From Vampirovibrio sp041737375 (lineage in GTDB: Bacteria; Cyanobacteriota; Vampirovibrionia; Vampirovibrionales; Vampirovibrionaceae), in contig NZ_JBGSRV010000006.1 in assembly GCF_041737375.1 (NCBI RefSeq), forward strand, positions 62,001 to 126,000: a DNA stretch of 64,000 nucleotides, read 5' to 3'. Positions 25,811 through 34,875 of this stretch are shown here, in pieces. Within the stretch, counting starts at the first letter, position 1. Each line of letters begins with the position of its first letter. A program made the position numbers and the translations under genes. A model generated the notes under the pieces. It saw nothing but the letters and a program-made list of their open reading frames with translations, made no database searches and was not told where the DNA came from.

Positions 25811-27142
25811 TTAAACTGAAAGGGCGGCTTCCGAAAAAACTTTGTCCACCAACTCTTTGGCGCTGTAAGAATCCTGAACGATTTGAAAGGGCAAACCCAG
25901 AGCCTGAGAAATTTCGCTCACAGTCTTACCATCTAAAAAAGTTTCTGTAGATTGCTTAAGCATTACCGAGGGGATGATGGCCGAGCGATAACCTGAAATA
26001 TCCATTTGAGACAAGGTTGACAGAATATCTTCGCCGGTAACCAAACCGGCCACGTCTACAGAATCCCCCCAAAACTGACTTTTTACGGCCAGCAAATCCA
26101 CATAAAGGCCATCCACGGCGTTTAAGCGGGTGGCAATGGGTTGTAAAATCATGGCCCCCAGCTTTCCGGTTAGCAATAGCACGTTGAAGGACGGGTTCAC
26201 GCTGGCTGGCAAAGTGGCTTCCAGGTTGAAAAAATCTTCCAGCAGCATGCGGGCAGTGCCTACCCCGTCATCCAGTTGCGGAAAATCCCCGTACTCGCCG
26301 TAAGCGGGCAACGGCAGCCCTGCCTTAAAGTAAAACTCATCGGAAAGAAATACAAAATCGGCGGCATCGGCATGCTGGGCCTTAAACGCTTCCACAATGG
26401 CAATCACCCCTGCGGCGCTTTGCTGATCCACGGGGGTCAGCTCCGAGAGGTGATCCCGGTATTGGGTTAAGCCTACCGGCACCACCGCCACGGACATGGC
26501 TTGAGGGCGCAAGGTATAGAGATCGCTCAAGGATTGACGCAGGCTATCCCCATCGGTCAGCCCCGGACAAATAACGATTTGGCAATGATAGGGCACTTCA
26601 AGGCTTTTCAGCCAACTCAGTTCCACCATAATGTTGCCGCCCTTTTTGTTTTTCAGGGCCACTTCCCGCACCGCTGGTACGGTGGAATGCACTGAAATAT
26701 ACAATGGGCCGGGACGTAAACGGGCAATGCGTTCCCGATCCCGAGGGGTCAGATTGGTGAGCGTGATATAGGTATTGGCAAAGTAGGAAAGACGGTAGTC
26801 ATCATCCTTTACATACAGGCTGGCCCGTAGCCCTTGGGGTTGCTGATCGATAAAGCAAAAGGGGCAAGCGTTATTACAGGTTTTAATAGGCGTAAACACC
26901 GGAGAGGTAAAGACAATGCCCAAATCATCGTCTTCCTCTTTCTCCACCTCGTAAATTTCCTCCGAACCGTTGTTGTGCAGAACTCGCAATTCAAGGTATT
27001 CTGAACCCGAGACTTCAAACTGGTAGTCAAACATATCTTCCAGCGCATCGGAACCATTCATGGCCAGCAGCGCATCTCCGGGCTGCAAACCCAACTCCTC
27101 GGCAATACTGCCGGAAGCGATAGAGGCAATAATAGCATTCAT
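25811..27142 (-). CDS. DUF512 family protein: PDZ plus radical-SAM-like Fe-S domain
   Basis: 443 residues from the ATG at 27142. A short PDZ-like region (about 1-60, SGSIAEELGLQPGDALLAMNG) precedes the cysteine motif CNNACPFCFIDQQP (C-x3-C-x2-C) of radical-SAM-type iron-sulfur enzymes and a conserved body with YFANTYITLTN, ISVHSTVP and VAVVPVGLTQYR. The C-terminal DUF512 part has FYFKAGLPLPAYGEYGDFPQ and LLTGKLGAMIL. Present throughout cyanobacteria and common in Firmicutes; its reaction is unknown. It converges on the TPR gene and stands alone. Recognition of the family is secure, function is not. Confidence 0.88.
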   Translation of the reverse strand: MNAIIASIASGSIAEELGLQPGDALLAMNGSDALEDMFDYQFEVSGSEYLELRVLHNNGSEEIYEVEKEEDDDLGIVFTSPVFTPIKTCNNACPFCFIDQQPQGLRASLYVKDDDYRLSYFANTYITLTNLTPRDRERIARLRPGPLYISVHSTVPAVREVALKNKKGGNIMVELSWLKSLEVPYHCQIVICPGLTDGDSLRQSLSDLYTLRPQAMSVAVVPVGLTQYRDHLSELTPVDQQSAAGVIAIVEAFKAQHADAADFVFLSDEFYFKAGLPLPAYGEYGDFPQLDDGVGTARMLLEDFFNLEATLPASVNPSFNVLLLTGKLGAMILQPIATRLNAVDGLYVDLLAVKSQFWGDSVDVAGLVTGEDILSTLSQMDISGYRSAIIPSVMLKQSTETFLDGKTVSEISQALGLPFQIVQDSYSAKELVDKVFSEAALSV

Positions 27143-27296
27143 TTTAAAGGACAACTCTGGTTTTCTCCCAGTTTGCGCTATCGGCTGATGTAAAAGTGTT
27201 TCCCTTATAAAAACCGGCTCGTCCTTAAGGCTTGCCTTATTTTTTATCTTGATTCGGGAAACCTGTTAAAGAAAGTAATGTAATACAATTTGAATT

Positions 27297-29021
27297 ATGA
27301 GCCAAACACCACCCCCATCCTCCAAGCTTTTTATTCGCAGCGAAGTGCTGTCGGTTATTGATTTCCTGAACACTCTGGATGACCCTTCCCGACTGGAGAA
27401 AAACAAGCAGCTCAAGCGCTTGCGAACCATTCAGGATCAGGAAACCGTCCAGCGTATTTTGGTGAAAGAGCTGCAACGGGCAAGCAGTTTGCGCCTGATT
27501 CAGGTCATTTCTGAACTGTTAATGGAACTGGGCAGTATTGATAGCCTGCAAAAACCGTTGTGGGCGCTTATTGAAAACCCCAAAACCAGTGATGAGGTCA
27601 AGGACGCCGCCAATGTCATTTTAAGGCAGCTGGGCGATGAAACCGACCCCAACCTGTATCTGGACTATCTGGATGACCCGGCAGGGCTGATTAACCGGGA
27701 AACCGAGCGCATGCTAGAGGTTTCCACCCGCAACCCGGAAGCCCTGATTGATTTTATCGACTTTATTTTTTCCCTGCCGGTAGATGAGCAATGCAACCTG
27801 ATCAGCTCCCTGCAAGCCGATTATCCGGTTGAGTACCTGTTGAATATCTTTTTGCCCGCCATTTTGGCCCTGCCCCCCCACCAAACCCAGGAACTGATTT
27901 TGGGTTTACTGGGTGAAACCCGCTCTAAAAAAGCGGCGTTGTTTCTGGCCGACAATCAGGACTGGTTTGCTGATGATCCCAAACTAATGAAGGTGATCAA
28001 AAAGTCCATCAACGCCCTCAAAATTGGGGGGCTTTACCGGGAAGACAAACTGGAAGAAGCCCGGCAAGAGCTGACCGAGCGGCATTCTTTGGTGGAGCAA
28101 ACCGAAATTTACCAGTGTTTTGCCACCATTCCCGATGGCATTGGCAATCAGGGCATTGTCATTAGCCGGGAACGGGAAAACGGCGACATTTGCATGATGA
28201 GCGTGGCCATTAACGATTTACATGGCATTATCGACTGCTTTGGATTTTACGAGCTGTCCAAGCCGGATTTCCACAAACTGATTGAAAAATTCCATGAAGA
28301 AAACACCAAGGTTCACACCCCACCCATTTATTGCCTGCAAAAACTGCAAGCCGCCGAGGCCATCAACCACCAGCACAAATTTCGGATTCCTTATGAATAC
28401 AGCTGCTGGAAAGCATTACTGCAAGACCCTGATCTGTTGACCCTGGCCCCTTTGGATGTGGCTGCCATTAGTGCGCCGTGGGCCAACCCTAATTGGCATC
28501 AAGCCAGCGTCAGCCTTTATCAGCACCCGGATTTCAGCACCTGGTTTCTGGAAGAAGGCGATCACGCAGTGGTGACCACCATTTTGGAAGATGTGCTGGA
28601 TGTCTGCGCCCGCGCCATGGCCGAGGCCACCGACGCCGAAAAAAACAGCAAGCTCAAACAACTGGAAACCGCTTTTATCGCCACGCTGGATAACCTGGCG
28701 GAAGCCATGGTACATGGGCTTTTGAATAGCGAATGGAAAGCCATTTTAACCAACCGGCTGGCCGATTCCGCTTATTTGCTAATGGAGCAAAAAGCCTCCA
28801 CCTTTGCCGGGTTGGCGGCCACCGAGGTACAAAAGTTGCTGACCTATCAAGGGGTAGAAACCCCGCTGGATGGCTTTATTAAGCACTATGGCCGCCGCTG
28901 CGTGGAAGAAGATTTGTTGCGCCTGAAGCAAGGGGCTCAAAGCGCTTCGGAATTGCAAAACAGCGAAGCCTTTGAGCATTTGGTAGATGCGGTTTTAACC
29001 GCCTGGGAACTGGAACCATGA
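27297..29021 (+). CDS. large alpha-helical protein of unknown function, coupled to ruvX
   Basis: 574 residues; no family recognised. The first 250 residues read as degenerate HEAT/armadillo-like helices (LRLIQVISELLMELGSIDSL, VKDAANVILRQLGDE, ELILGLLGETRSKKAAL). A middle domain of about 110 residues looks like mixed strands and helices (CFATIPDGIGNQGIVISRE, GDICMMSVAINDLHGIIDCFGFYEL), then more helices to the end. Its leader is very short (TACAAT about 9 bases before the ATG) and no ribosome site is visible. The stop overlaps the ruvX start as ATGA, so expression is coupled to that gene. Confidence 0.75.
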   Translation: MSQTPPPSSKLFIRSEVLSVIDFLNTLDDPSRLEKNKQLKRLRTIQDQETVQRILVKELQRASSLRLIQVISELLMELGSIDSLQKPLWALIENPKTSDEVKDAANVILRQLGDETDPNLYLDYLDDPAGLINRETERMLEVSTRNPEALIDFIDFIFSLPVDEQCNLISSLQADYPVEYLLNIFLPAILALPPHQTQELILGLLGETRSKKAALFLADNQDWFADDPKLMKVIKKSINALKIGGLYREDKLEEARQELTERHSLVEQTEIYQCFATIPDGIGNQGIVISRERENGDICMMSVAINDLHGIIDCFGFYELSKPDFHKLIEKFHEENTKVHTPPIYCLQKLQAAEAINHQHKFRIPYEYSCWKALLQDPDLLTLAPLDVAAISAPWANPNWHQASVSLYQHPDFSTWFLEEGDHAVVTTILEDVLDVCARAMAEATDAEKNSKLKQLETAFIATLDNLAEAMVHGLLNSEWKAILTNRLADSAYLLMEQKASTFAGLAATEVQKLLTYQGVETPLDGFIKHYGRRCVEEDLLRLKQGAQSASELQNSEAFEHLVDAVLTAWELEP

Positions 29022-29473
29022 GCTTAGAAGAAGATCTGTTACCCCGGCGCATTTTGGGCATAGACCCCGGAGAAAAGCGCTTGGGCTTAGCCGTCAGCGA
29101 TCCGTTCGGTAACTTTGCGGTGGGACTGGATACACTGAGCAATTACGAAGGCAAGGATCTGCTGCCCGAGCTGGCCGCCATTTGTGATCGCTATGAGATT
29201 CGGGAAGTAATTATTGGATTGCCCCTGCACATGAGCGGAGAAGAGGGCATTTCCGCCCAAAAGGCCAGAGAGCTTGGCGCTATTTTAACCGAAGGGCTGA
29301 AGGTTGAAGTCGCTTTTATGGATGAACGACTAACCTCCAAAATGGCCGAGCAATCCTTGCGGGATATGGGCATTCAAAGCTCTCGCCACCGCAAAAAAGG
29401 CGTGGTCGATCAAGCCGCCGCCATGCGTATTTTGCAGGACTATCTGGATAGAAAAGCCAAAAAAGCCTTTTAA
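29018..29473 (+). CDS. ruvX: RuvX/YqgF, pre-16S rRNA nuclease (Holliday-resolvase-like)
   Basis: 151 residues, RNase H fold. GIDPGEKRLGLAVSD carries catalytic D16, VIIGLPLHMSG and MDERLTS supply the middle acidic residue, and VDQAAAMRILQDYL the last Asp. Known role in the family: removal of the 5' leader of 16S rRNA; older names call it a putative Holliday junction resolvase. It overlaps the upstream gene by 4 bases and the convergent UDP-xylose synthase gene by 4 bases at the other end. Confidence 0.93.
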   Translation: MSLEEDLLPRRILGIDPGEKRLGLAVSDPFGNFAVGLDTLSNYEGKDLLPELAAICDRYEIREVIIGLPLHMSGEEGISAQKARELGAILTEGLKVEVAFMDERLTSKMAEQSLRDMGIQSSRHRKKGVVDQAAAMRILQDYLDRKAKKAF

Positions 29474-30417
29474 ACCTGCCTTAATCGCTGCTCAAAGTAG
29501 GCAATGGTCTTTTTCAGGCCTTCTTCCAGCATGATGGTAGGCTCCCAGCCCAGCTTTTGCTTGGCCAGGGTAATATCCGGGCGGCGCTGGGTGGGATCAT
29601 CCGGCGGCAGGGGCTTACGCTCAATTTTAGAAGTAGAACCAGTCAGAGCCAGCACTTTTTCCGCCAGCTGCAAAATGGTAAACTCACCCGGATTGCCGAT
29701 GTTAACCGGCCCGGTAAAGTCCTCCGGGGTGTTGTCCATTAGGCGCACAAAGCCTTCCACCAAATCATCCACATAGCAGAAAGAGCGGGTTTGCTGGCCT
29801 TCTCCGTAAATGGTAATAGGCTGATTTTGCAGGGCCTGCACAATAAAGTTACTGACCACCCGACCGTCGTTAATGGCCATTCGGGGGCCGTAGGTATTAA
29901 AAATCCGTACAATTTTGACCCGAACCCCATTTTGCCGATGGTAGTCCATGCACAGCGTTTCAGCAATGCGCTTGCCTTCATCATAGCAACTGCGAGTGCC
30001 AATGGGGTTCACGTGTCCCCAGTAGCTCTCATGTTGGGGATGCTGTTCAGGATCTCCATACACCTCAGAAGTAGATGCCTGAAAAATTTTGGCCTTGGTG
30101 CGCTTGGCCAAACCCAGCATGTTGATCATGCCCAGCACATTGGTTTTAACGGTTTTTACCGGATTGTACTGATAATGCACCGGGGAAGCAGGACAAGCCA
30201 AATTGTAAATCTCATCCACTTCCAGCAAAATCGGCTCAATCACATCATGGCGAATCACTTCCAGGTACTTGTGATCCAGCAAATGCACAATGTTATCCTT
30301 GCTGCCGGTAAAAAAGTTATCCAGACAAATCACTTCATTGCCTGCATGCAGCAGCCGTTCCGTAAGGTGAGAGCCAATAAAGCCAGCCCCACCCGTAATT
30401 AAAATTCGTTTTTTCAT
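29470..30417 (-). CDS. UDP-glucuronate decarboxylase (UDP-xylose synthase), SDR family
   Basis: 315 residues. Converts UDP-glucuronate to UDP-xylose with bound NAD. NAD motif GGAGFIGSH at residues 9-17; STSEVYGDP and the catalytic YDEGKR (in place of YxxxK) are diagnostic of UXS, as are RMAINDGRVVSNF and GEGQQTRSFCYVDDL. It directly follows ugd with an ATGA overlap, so the pair takes UDP-glucose to UDP-glucuronate and on to UDP-xylose. The product could enter surface polysaccharide or modify lipid A-type glycans. Confidence 0.93.
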   Translation of the reverse strand: MKKRILITGGAGFIGSHLTERLLHAGNEVICLDNFFTGSKDNIVHLLDHKYLEVIRHDVIEPILLEVDEIYNLACPASPVHYQYNPVKTVKTNVLGMINMLGLAKRTKAKIFQASTSEVYGDPEQHPQHESYWGHVNPIGTRSCYDEGKRIAETLCMDYHRQNGVRVKIVRIFNTYGPRMAINDGRVVSNFIVQALQNQPITIYGEGQQTRSFCYVDDLVEGFVRLMDNTPEDFTGPVNIGNPGEFTILQLAEKVLALTGSTSKIERKPLPPDDPTQRRPDITLAKQKLGWEPTIMLEEGLKKTIAYFEQRLRQV

Positions 30418-31772
30418 ACGCCAGTACGCTCCCGTTGGGCTTCTGTTTCATCCACTTCCACGCCGTCCACCCCCGGACGGCCTACACAGTAGTATTCAAA
30501 TCCACGACGGCCCATGCGCTCAATCTCGTACTGATTGCGGCCATCGAAAATTACAGCCCGCTTCATCAGCTTTTTCATCTTGTCGAAATCGGGACGGCGG
30601 AACTCGTTCCATTCGGTCACCAGCAAAAGCGCGTCCGCTTCTTCCAGCGCTTCATAGGCGGTTTCCGTATAAGCAATTTGATTGCCAAAAATTTGACGGG
30701 CCACCATGCTGGCCTTGGGATCAAACGCCCGAATTTTGGCCCCTTTGGCCAGCAATGCCTCAATAATGGTTTTGCTGGGCGCTTCCCGCAGGTCATCGGT
30801 TCTGGGTTTAAAGGCCAGTCCCCATAGGGCAAAGGTTTTGTCTTTCACATCCCCTTCAAAGTAGGCCAAAATCTTGTCGATAAAATCGAGACGCTGCTGA
30901 TCATTCTTTTGATCCACCGCTTCCAGAATATTCATCTGGTGGCCATTCTCCTGACCGGTTTTAATCAACGCTTTCACATCTTTTGGGAAACAGGAACCCC
31001 CGTACCCCAGCCCCGGAAACAAGAATTGCGGCCCAATGCGGTTATCCGTGGAAATGCCGGTACGCACCATGGAAATATCGGCACCCACTTTTTCGCAAAG
31101 GGTACTCATTTCGTTGATAAAGGAAATTTTAGTGGCCAAAAAGGCGTTGGCCGCGTATTTGGTCATCTCGGCGGATTTAATATCCATGTTGATGATGGGG
31201 TTGCCGGTGCGTAAGAATGGCCCGTAAAGCTCTCGCATAATGTCAAAAGCCCGCTGGCTATCGGCACCAATCACCACCCGATCCGGCTTCAGAAAGTCAT
31301 CCACCGCAGCACCCTGCTTCAGGAACTCCGGGTTGGACACCACGGAAAACTCGTGTTTAGTTGCTTCAGCCGCAATAGTACGAATTTGATCGGCGGTCCC
31401 CACTGGCACTGTACTTTTGGTCACAATCACCCGGTAACCGTCCATGGCGCTGGCAATTTGACGAGCCACCCCCAATACGGCGCTTAAATCGGCGGAACCA
31501 TCTTCTTTTTCTGGGGTTCCCACCGCAATGATGCAAATCAGGGCTTTTCGCACAGCTTCGTCCAAGTCCGTGGTGAAAGATAAGCGCTCTTCCTTGGTGT
31601 TGGAGCGGATCAACTCCTCAAGCCCCGGTTCATAAATGGGAACATGGCCTTGGCGCAAAGCTTCAATTTTAGCGGGATTGTTATCCACGCAAACAACATC
31701 GTTCCCCATTTCAGCCAGACAGGTTCCAGCCACCAAGCCTACATATCCGGTGCCAACAACGCATACTTTCAC
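30414..31772 (-). CDS. ugd: UDP-glucose 6-dehydrogenase
   Basis: 452 residues. Oxidises UDP-glucose to UDP-glucuronate with two NAD. The GTG at 31772 is taken as start because it gives the canonical beginning MKVCVVGTGYVGLVAGTC with GGAG 9-10 bases upstream; ATGs further upstream lack such a site. NAD-binding GTGYVG, the catalytic loop with GGSCFPKD (active Cys), and FKPRTDDLREAPS are in place. It heads a two-gene operon with UDP-xylose synthase and supplies the substrate of the 4-epimerase gene at 33868. Confidence 0.94.
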   Translation of the reverse strand: MKVCVVGTGYVGLVAGTCLAEMGNDVVCVDNNPAKIEALRQGHVPIYEPGLEELIRSNTKEERLSFTTDLDEAVRKALICIIAVGTPEKEDGSADLSAVLGVARQIASAMDGYRVIVTKSTVPVGTADQIRTIAAEATKHEFSVVSNPEFLKQGAAVDDFLKPDRVVIGADSQRAFDIMRELYGPFLRTGNPIINMDIKSAEMTKYAANAFLATKISFINEMSTLCEKVGADISMVRTGISTDNRIGPQFLFPGLGYGGSCFPKDVKALIKTGQENGHQMNILEAVDQKNDQQRLDFIDKILAYFEGDVKDKTFALWGLAFKPRTDDLREAPSKTIIEALLAKGAKIRAFDPKASMVARQIFGNQIAYTETAYEALEEADALLLVTEWNEFRRPDFDKMKKLMKRAVIFDGRNQYEIERMGRRGFEYYCVGRPGVDGVEVDETEAQRERTGV

Positions 31773-32081
31773 AAGGAAGTGCTCCATCTTCAAACCAACC
31801 AGTACGTTGATTTCCATTCTAACGCAATGAAGGCGTTCGCGTGAAAACCCGAAAGCTTTTTTGAATTGACACCACAGCAGCATAAGTACTAAAAGTGATG
31901 ACATCTGTCTTAAATTAAGACATTTACCTTGTCGAAATTCAGGTGAACACTAAAACTCATGAAGCTAAGTTCGCCATTATTAATGCTTAATAAACTACGC
32001 AATAAAAAAGCTTAAAAACTTCCAAAATTGACTACATGACTGAGCAGCCAGCAGCAGATGGAGAAGTCAGTGATTCAAGTT
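31773..32081. other. 309-bp intergenic region between ugd and the ankyrin gene
   Basis: No gene is seen. It holds the presumed ugd promoter region, a perfect 17-bp palindrome (31906-31922, listed separately) and an AT-rich stretch at about 31960-32030 at the 3' side of the ankyrin gene. No T-tailed hairpin was found for the ankyrin transcript. Confidence 0.5.
31906..31922. promoter_or_regulatory. perfect 17-bp palindrome upstream of ugd-UXS operon
   Basis: TGTCTTAAATTAAGACA is an exact 8-1-8 palindrome, 134 bases upstream of the ugd GTG. Its length and symmetry suit a dimeric repressor or activator site. The regulator is unknown. Confidence 0.5.
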
Positions 32082-33320
32082 CTATTGGATTGTGCAGAGT
32101 GCTGCGGCTGCAGCTGTTTTGACTGCTGGAACAACAACGCAGACAGCTGCAACTTTTGCACCATGATAAAGGCCATCTGAGAGGTCCTTTTGGACAGCTA
32201 TTGCTAGCTCTTGCCTCCGGGCTTCTTCTTCTTGCTTCCGGACTTCTTCTTGCCTCCTGACTCTGCTTTCATCCTCTGCTCTTTGCTTTCTGCGCTCATT
32301 TTCTACATCAATATCTTTTGCGCCCTGATTTAGTAAATAATTCGCCACACGGGAGTGCCCTTTGCGTGTGGCTCGCTGCATTGCCGTAAGACCATGGAAG
32401 GGATTTACGTTATCTTTATCAGCACCCGCTTGAAGCAAAAGCGTAACAGGTTCAAGATGACCATTTCCAGCGGCCTCCCAAAAAGGCGTGCTGTGATTCC
32501 CACCATTTTTAACATCTGAATTTTTGTCTAATTCGGCTCCCGCTTTAATGAGCCTCTTCACACTGGACGCATGTCCTTTTCGGGCAGCATGCCAAAGTGG
32601 CGTTTTTTGGTGGGAGTCTGCTTGATTGACATCCGCGCCCACATCCAGCAAGTATTCAATCAATTGAGTATCACCCCGCTTCGCGGCAGCCTGGAGCGCC
32701 GTTTTACCCTTGGCGGTCGTTCCATTGACACTGATATATGAACCGATCATACTCTGGACTTCAGTATTTTCTCCTTTTTTGGCATGGCTAACCAGCTTCT
32801 CAATTTTTTCCGGGCTTTTATCGGGCGGGCTAATCAGGGATTCAGCCAGTTTTTTCGCATTCACGCCAGCGATTCCCAACCCGGCCAGAGTGGTGGGATG
32901 GGTAATATAAGGAGATGAGATATAAAACATGGGAAGAATATACGCCCCGGTAACAGCGACACCAGTGCCAGTAGCCACGTTATTCAACAGAGTTTTCCGC
33001 TCCAGATAGGCCTGATTTAAGGTGCGATTGAGGGTATCTCGGGCAGACTGAGCTGCTTGACGTTGCAGAGCTTCGGATTTCAAAAACCGATCCGCCGCCT
33101 CATCTCCTTGTTCTTTTACAATGGTTTGGAACATTGCCCAAAGCTCTTTATCATTTTTAACACCTGCTGTAACTGCCTTTGCCCTCTCTGCTGCAAAAGA
33201 ACCCAAATATTCGTCAAAACTGTTATTACCAGAAAATTTAATATTTTTTAAATTAGTGGAAAGTACTTTTTCATTTTGTTTTGAAGGGTTGCAAGTAGAA
33301 GAAAATGACTTTATGTTCAT
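32082..33320 (-). CDS. ankyrin-repeat protein with coiled-coil and hydrophobic end
   Basis: 412 residues. AGGA about 10 bases upstream supports the ATG. N-terminal low-complexity region contains LKNIKFSGNNSF. A hydrophobic stretch lies at about 112-135 (GTGVAVTGAYILPMFYI) and another follows to 155. Ankyrin repeats occupy about 200-345: GKTALQAAAKRGDTQLIEYL, KTPLWHAARKGHASSVKRL, STPFWEAAGNGHLEPVTLL and LTAMQRATRKGHSRVANYL. A highly charged Arg/Glu coiled coil (about 350-380) and an Ala/Val-rich end complete it. Such proteins often act on host or prey proteins, but no secretion signal is obvious. Probably one transcript with the small gene upstream. Confidence 0.82.
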   Translation of the reverse strand: MNIKSFSSTCNPSKQNEKVLSTNLKNIKFSGNNSFDEYLGSFAAERAKAVTAGVKNDKELWAMFQTIVKEQGDEAADRFLKSEALQRQAAQSARDTLNRTLNQAYLERKTLLNNVATGTGVAVTGAYILPMFYISSPYITHPTTLAGLGIAGVNAKKLAESLISPPDKSPEKIEKLVSHAKKGENTEVQSMIGSYISVNGTTAKGKTALQAAAKRGDTQLIEYLLDVGADVNQADSHQKTPLWHAARKGHASSVKRLIKAGAELDKNSDVKNGGNHSTPFWEAAGNGHLEPVTLLLQAGADKDNVNPFHGLTAMQRATRKGHSRVANYLLNQGAKDIDVENERRKQRAEDESRVRRQEEVRKQEEEARRQELAIAVQKDLSDGLYHGAKVAAVCVVVPAVKTAAAAALCTIQ

Positions 33321-33341
33321 AGTTTAATATCCTGTTTAAAG

Positions 33342-33623
33342 TTAAAATTTGACTAGATTTTTAAGTTTGGAAAACATATTTTTAAAAAATTCTTTAATTG
33401 GTGTCCAGATAAAATACTCAAATACTTTATGAGCCGGTAATTTGGAGGCTTCTTTCTCAAATTCGTCGCACCCTGCATTCAATATAGATGTAGCAAAGGC
33501 TCCAGAGAGTTTTTCAGATGCAGAAGGTTGGGGTGGTTTGGGCTGCCCACCAAAGCGGGGTTCTCTAGCCGGTCGGGAAAACCGGGTAGAGGGAACAGTT
33601 CTGCTAACCGTGGAATCAATCAT
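33342..33623 (-). CDS. small basic protein upstream of the ankyrin gene
   Basis: 93 residues, not recognised. AAAGAGA about 9 bases before the ATG. The first third is Arg/Pro/Ser-rich and disordered, with REPRFGGQPKPPQPS. The rest is predicted helical with a basic amphipathic end (IKEFFKNMFSKLKNLVKF) that could touch membranes. It lies 21 bases before the ankyrin gene on the same strand, so the two are likely co-expressed. It could be a partner, chaperone or short effector. Confidence 0.6.
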   Translation of the reverse strand: MIDSTVSRTVPSTRFSRPAREPRFGGQPKPPQPSASEKLSGAFATSILNAGCDEFEKEASKLPAHKVFEYFIWTPIKEFFKNMFSKLKNLVKF

Positions 33624-33867
33624 CTGGAAAATCTCTTTAAGTCATGATTACTTTAAATAAAGTAGTCAATAAGTCAATAGGGAGCTTTAAAATTTAGGGT
33701 CGCTTGAGTATCACTTAGATAAAACCACTCAACCCATTTGTTTGCTAGCCAGCTCGATAATCGTTCTCAAAGCTTGATACAGGTTTTAAGAACGCAGTTA
33801 CAACTTTTGAATAATGACTGATTTTTCGTCTCAGATTTAGCGCCCTGCGGAAGTGATGTTGTCATTA

Positions 33868-34875
33868 TTAAGCCATCACCGTGGACTTGCGATGGTGTAA
33901 GTACCAATCCACAAACTTGGGAATCCCATCCCGGATTTTGGTTTTGGGATTATAGCCAAGTAAGCGATGCGCTTTGGAAATATCCGCAAAGGTCACCGAC
34001 ACATCGCCCGGTTGCATGGGTTGGCGATCAATCACCGCGTTTTTCCCTAAAGATTGCTCAATCAGGGCAATCAGAATCCGCAGCTCGGTGGTTTGAGACT
34101 CTCCTAGGTTAAAAATCTCAAAAGGGGTTTTGTCATAAGCAATGGCGGCCAGTACACCCTGAATAATATCCTGAATGTAGGTGTAGTCCCGTCGGGTGGT
34201 GCCATCTCCAAACACCGGAATGGGCTGGCCTTCATCAATCAGGCGAGTAAACTTGTGAATGGCCAAATCCGGGCGCTGCCCTGCCCCATACACGGTAAAA
34301 AAGCGTAAGGCAACCACTTGCAGCTTATACAAATGGCTGTAAGTGTGTAACAAGCTTTCTCCCATAGCCTTGGTAGAGGCATAAGGGGAAATGGGCCTGG
34401 AAATGTCCTGATCTTCCCGAAAAGGAACCCGCTCTGGGCTATCACCATAAACCGAACTGGAAGAGGCGAACACAAATTTTTTCACCCCGAACTCACGGGC
34501 CAACTCCGCCAGATTAAGGGTACCCGTTACGTTGGTATCCAAATACAGGCGAGGCTCCTTGAGAGACGGCCGAACCCCAGCCCGAGCCGCTAGGTGAATA
34601 ATGCCACCACTCTGTAAAGCCCGTCCGTGATGTTCAAAAATATCCCGCAACCCGATAAATTCCCGAATATCCTTGCGATACAACCGAAAATGCGAGTTAT
34701 TCAGGAAAGGAGCGATATTGGCCTCTTTAATGCCCGGATCGTAAAAGTCATTGAACTCATCTACCACAATAACCCCTGCACCCAAGTCCAGAAGAGCTTT
34801 TGAGAGATGAGAGCCAATAAACCCGGCCCCTCCGGTGATTAAATAGGTTTTTCCAGCAAAAGGGTTACTGCTCAT
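33868..34875 (-). CDS. UDP-glucuronate 4-epimerase-like NAD-dependent sugar epimerase
   Basis: 335 residues, extended SDR. GGAGFIGSH binds NAD; NDFYDPGIKEANI matches the NDYYDP-x-LK motif of UDP-glucuronate 4-epimerases; SSSSVYGD and YASTKAMGE contain the catalytic Ser/Tyr/Lys. It would interconvert UDP-glucuronate (made by ugd) and UDP-galacturonate for envelope polysaccharide. It shares an ATGA overlap with the aminotransferase gene upstream, though no common pathway is evident. Confidence 0.85.
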   Translation of the reverse strand: MSSNPFAGKTYLITGGAGFIGSHLSKALLDLGAGVIVVDEFNDFYDPGIKEANIAPFLNNSHFRLYRKDIREFIGLRDIFEHHGRALQSGGIIHLAARAGVRPSLKEPRLYLDTNVTGTLNLAELAREFGVKKFVFASSSSVYGDSPERVPFREDQDISRPISPYASTKAMGESLLHTYSHLYKLQVVALRFFTVYGAGQRPDLAIHKFTRLIDEGQPIPVFGDGTTRRDYTYIQDIIQGVLAAIAYDKTPFEIFNLGESQTTELRILIALIEQSLGKNAVIDRQPMQPGDVSVTFADISKAHRLLGYNPKTKIRDGIPKFVDWYLHHRKSTVMA

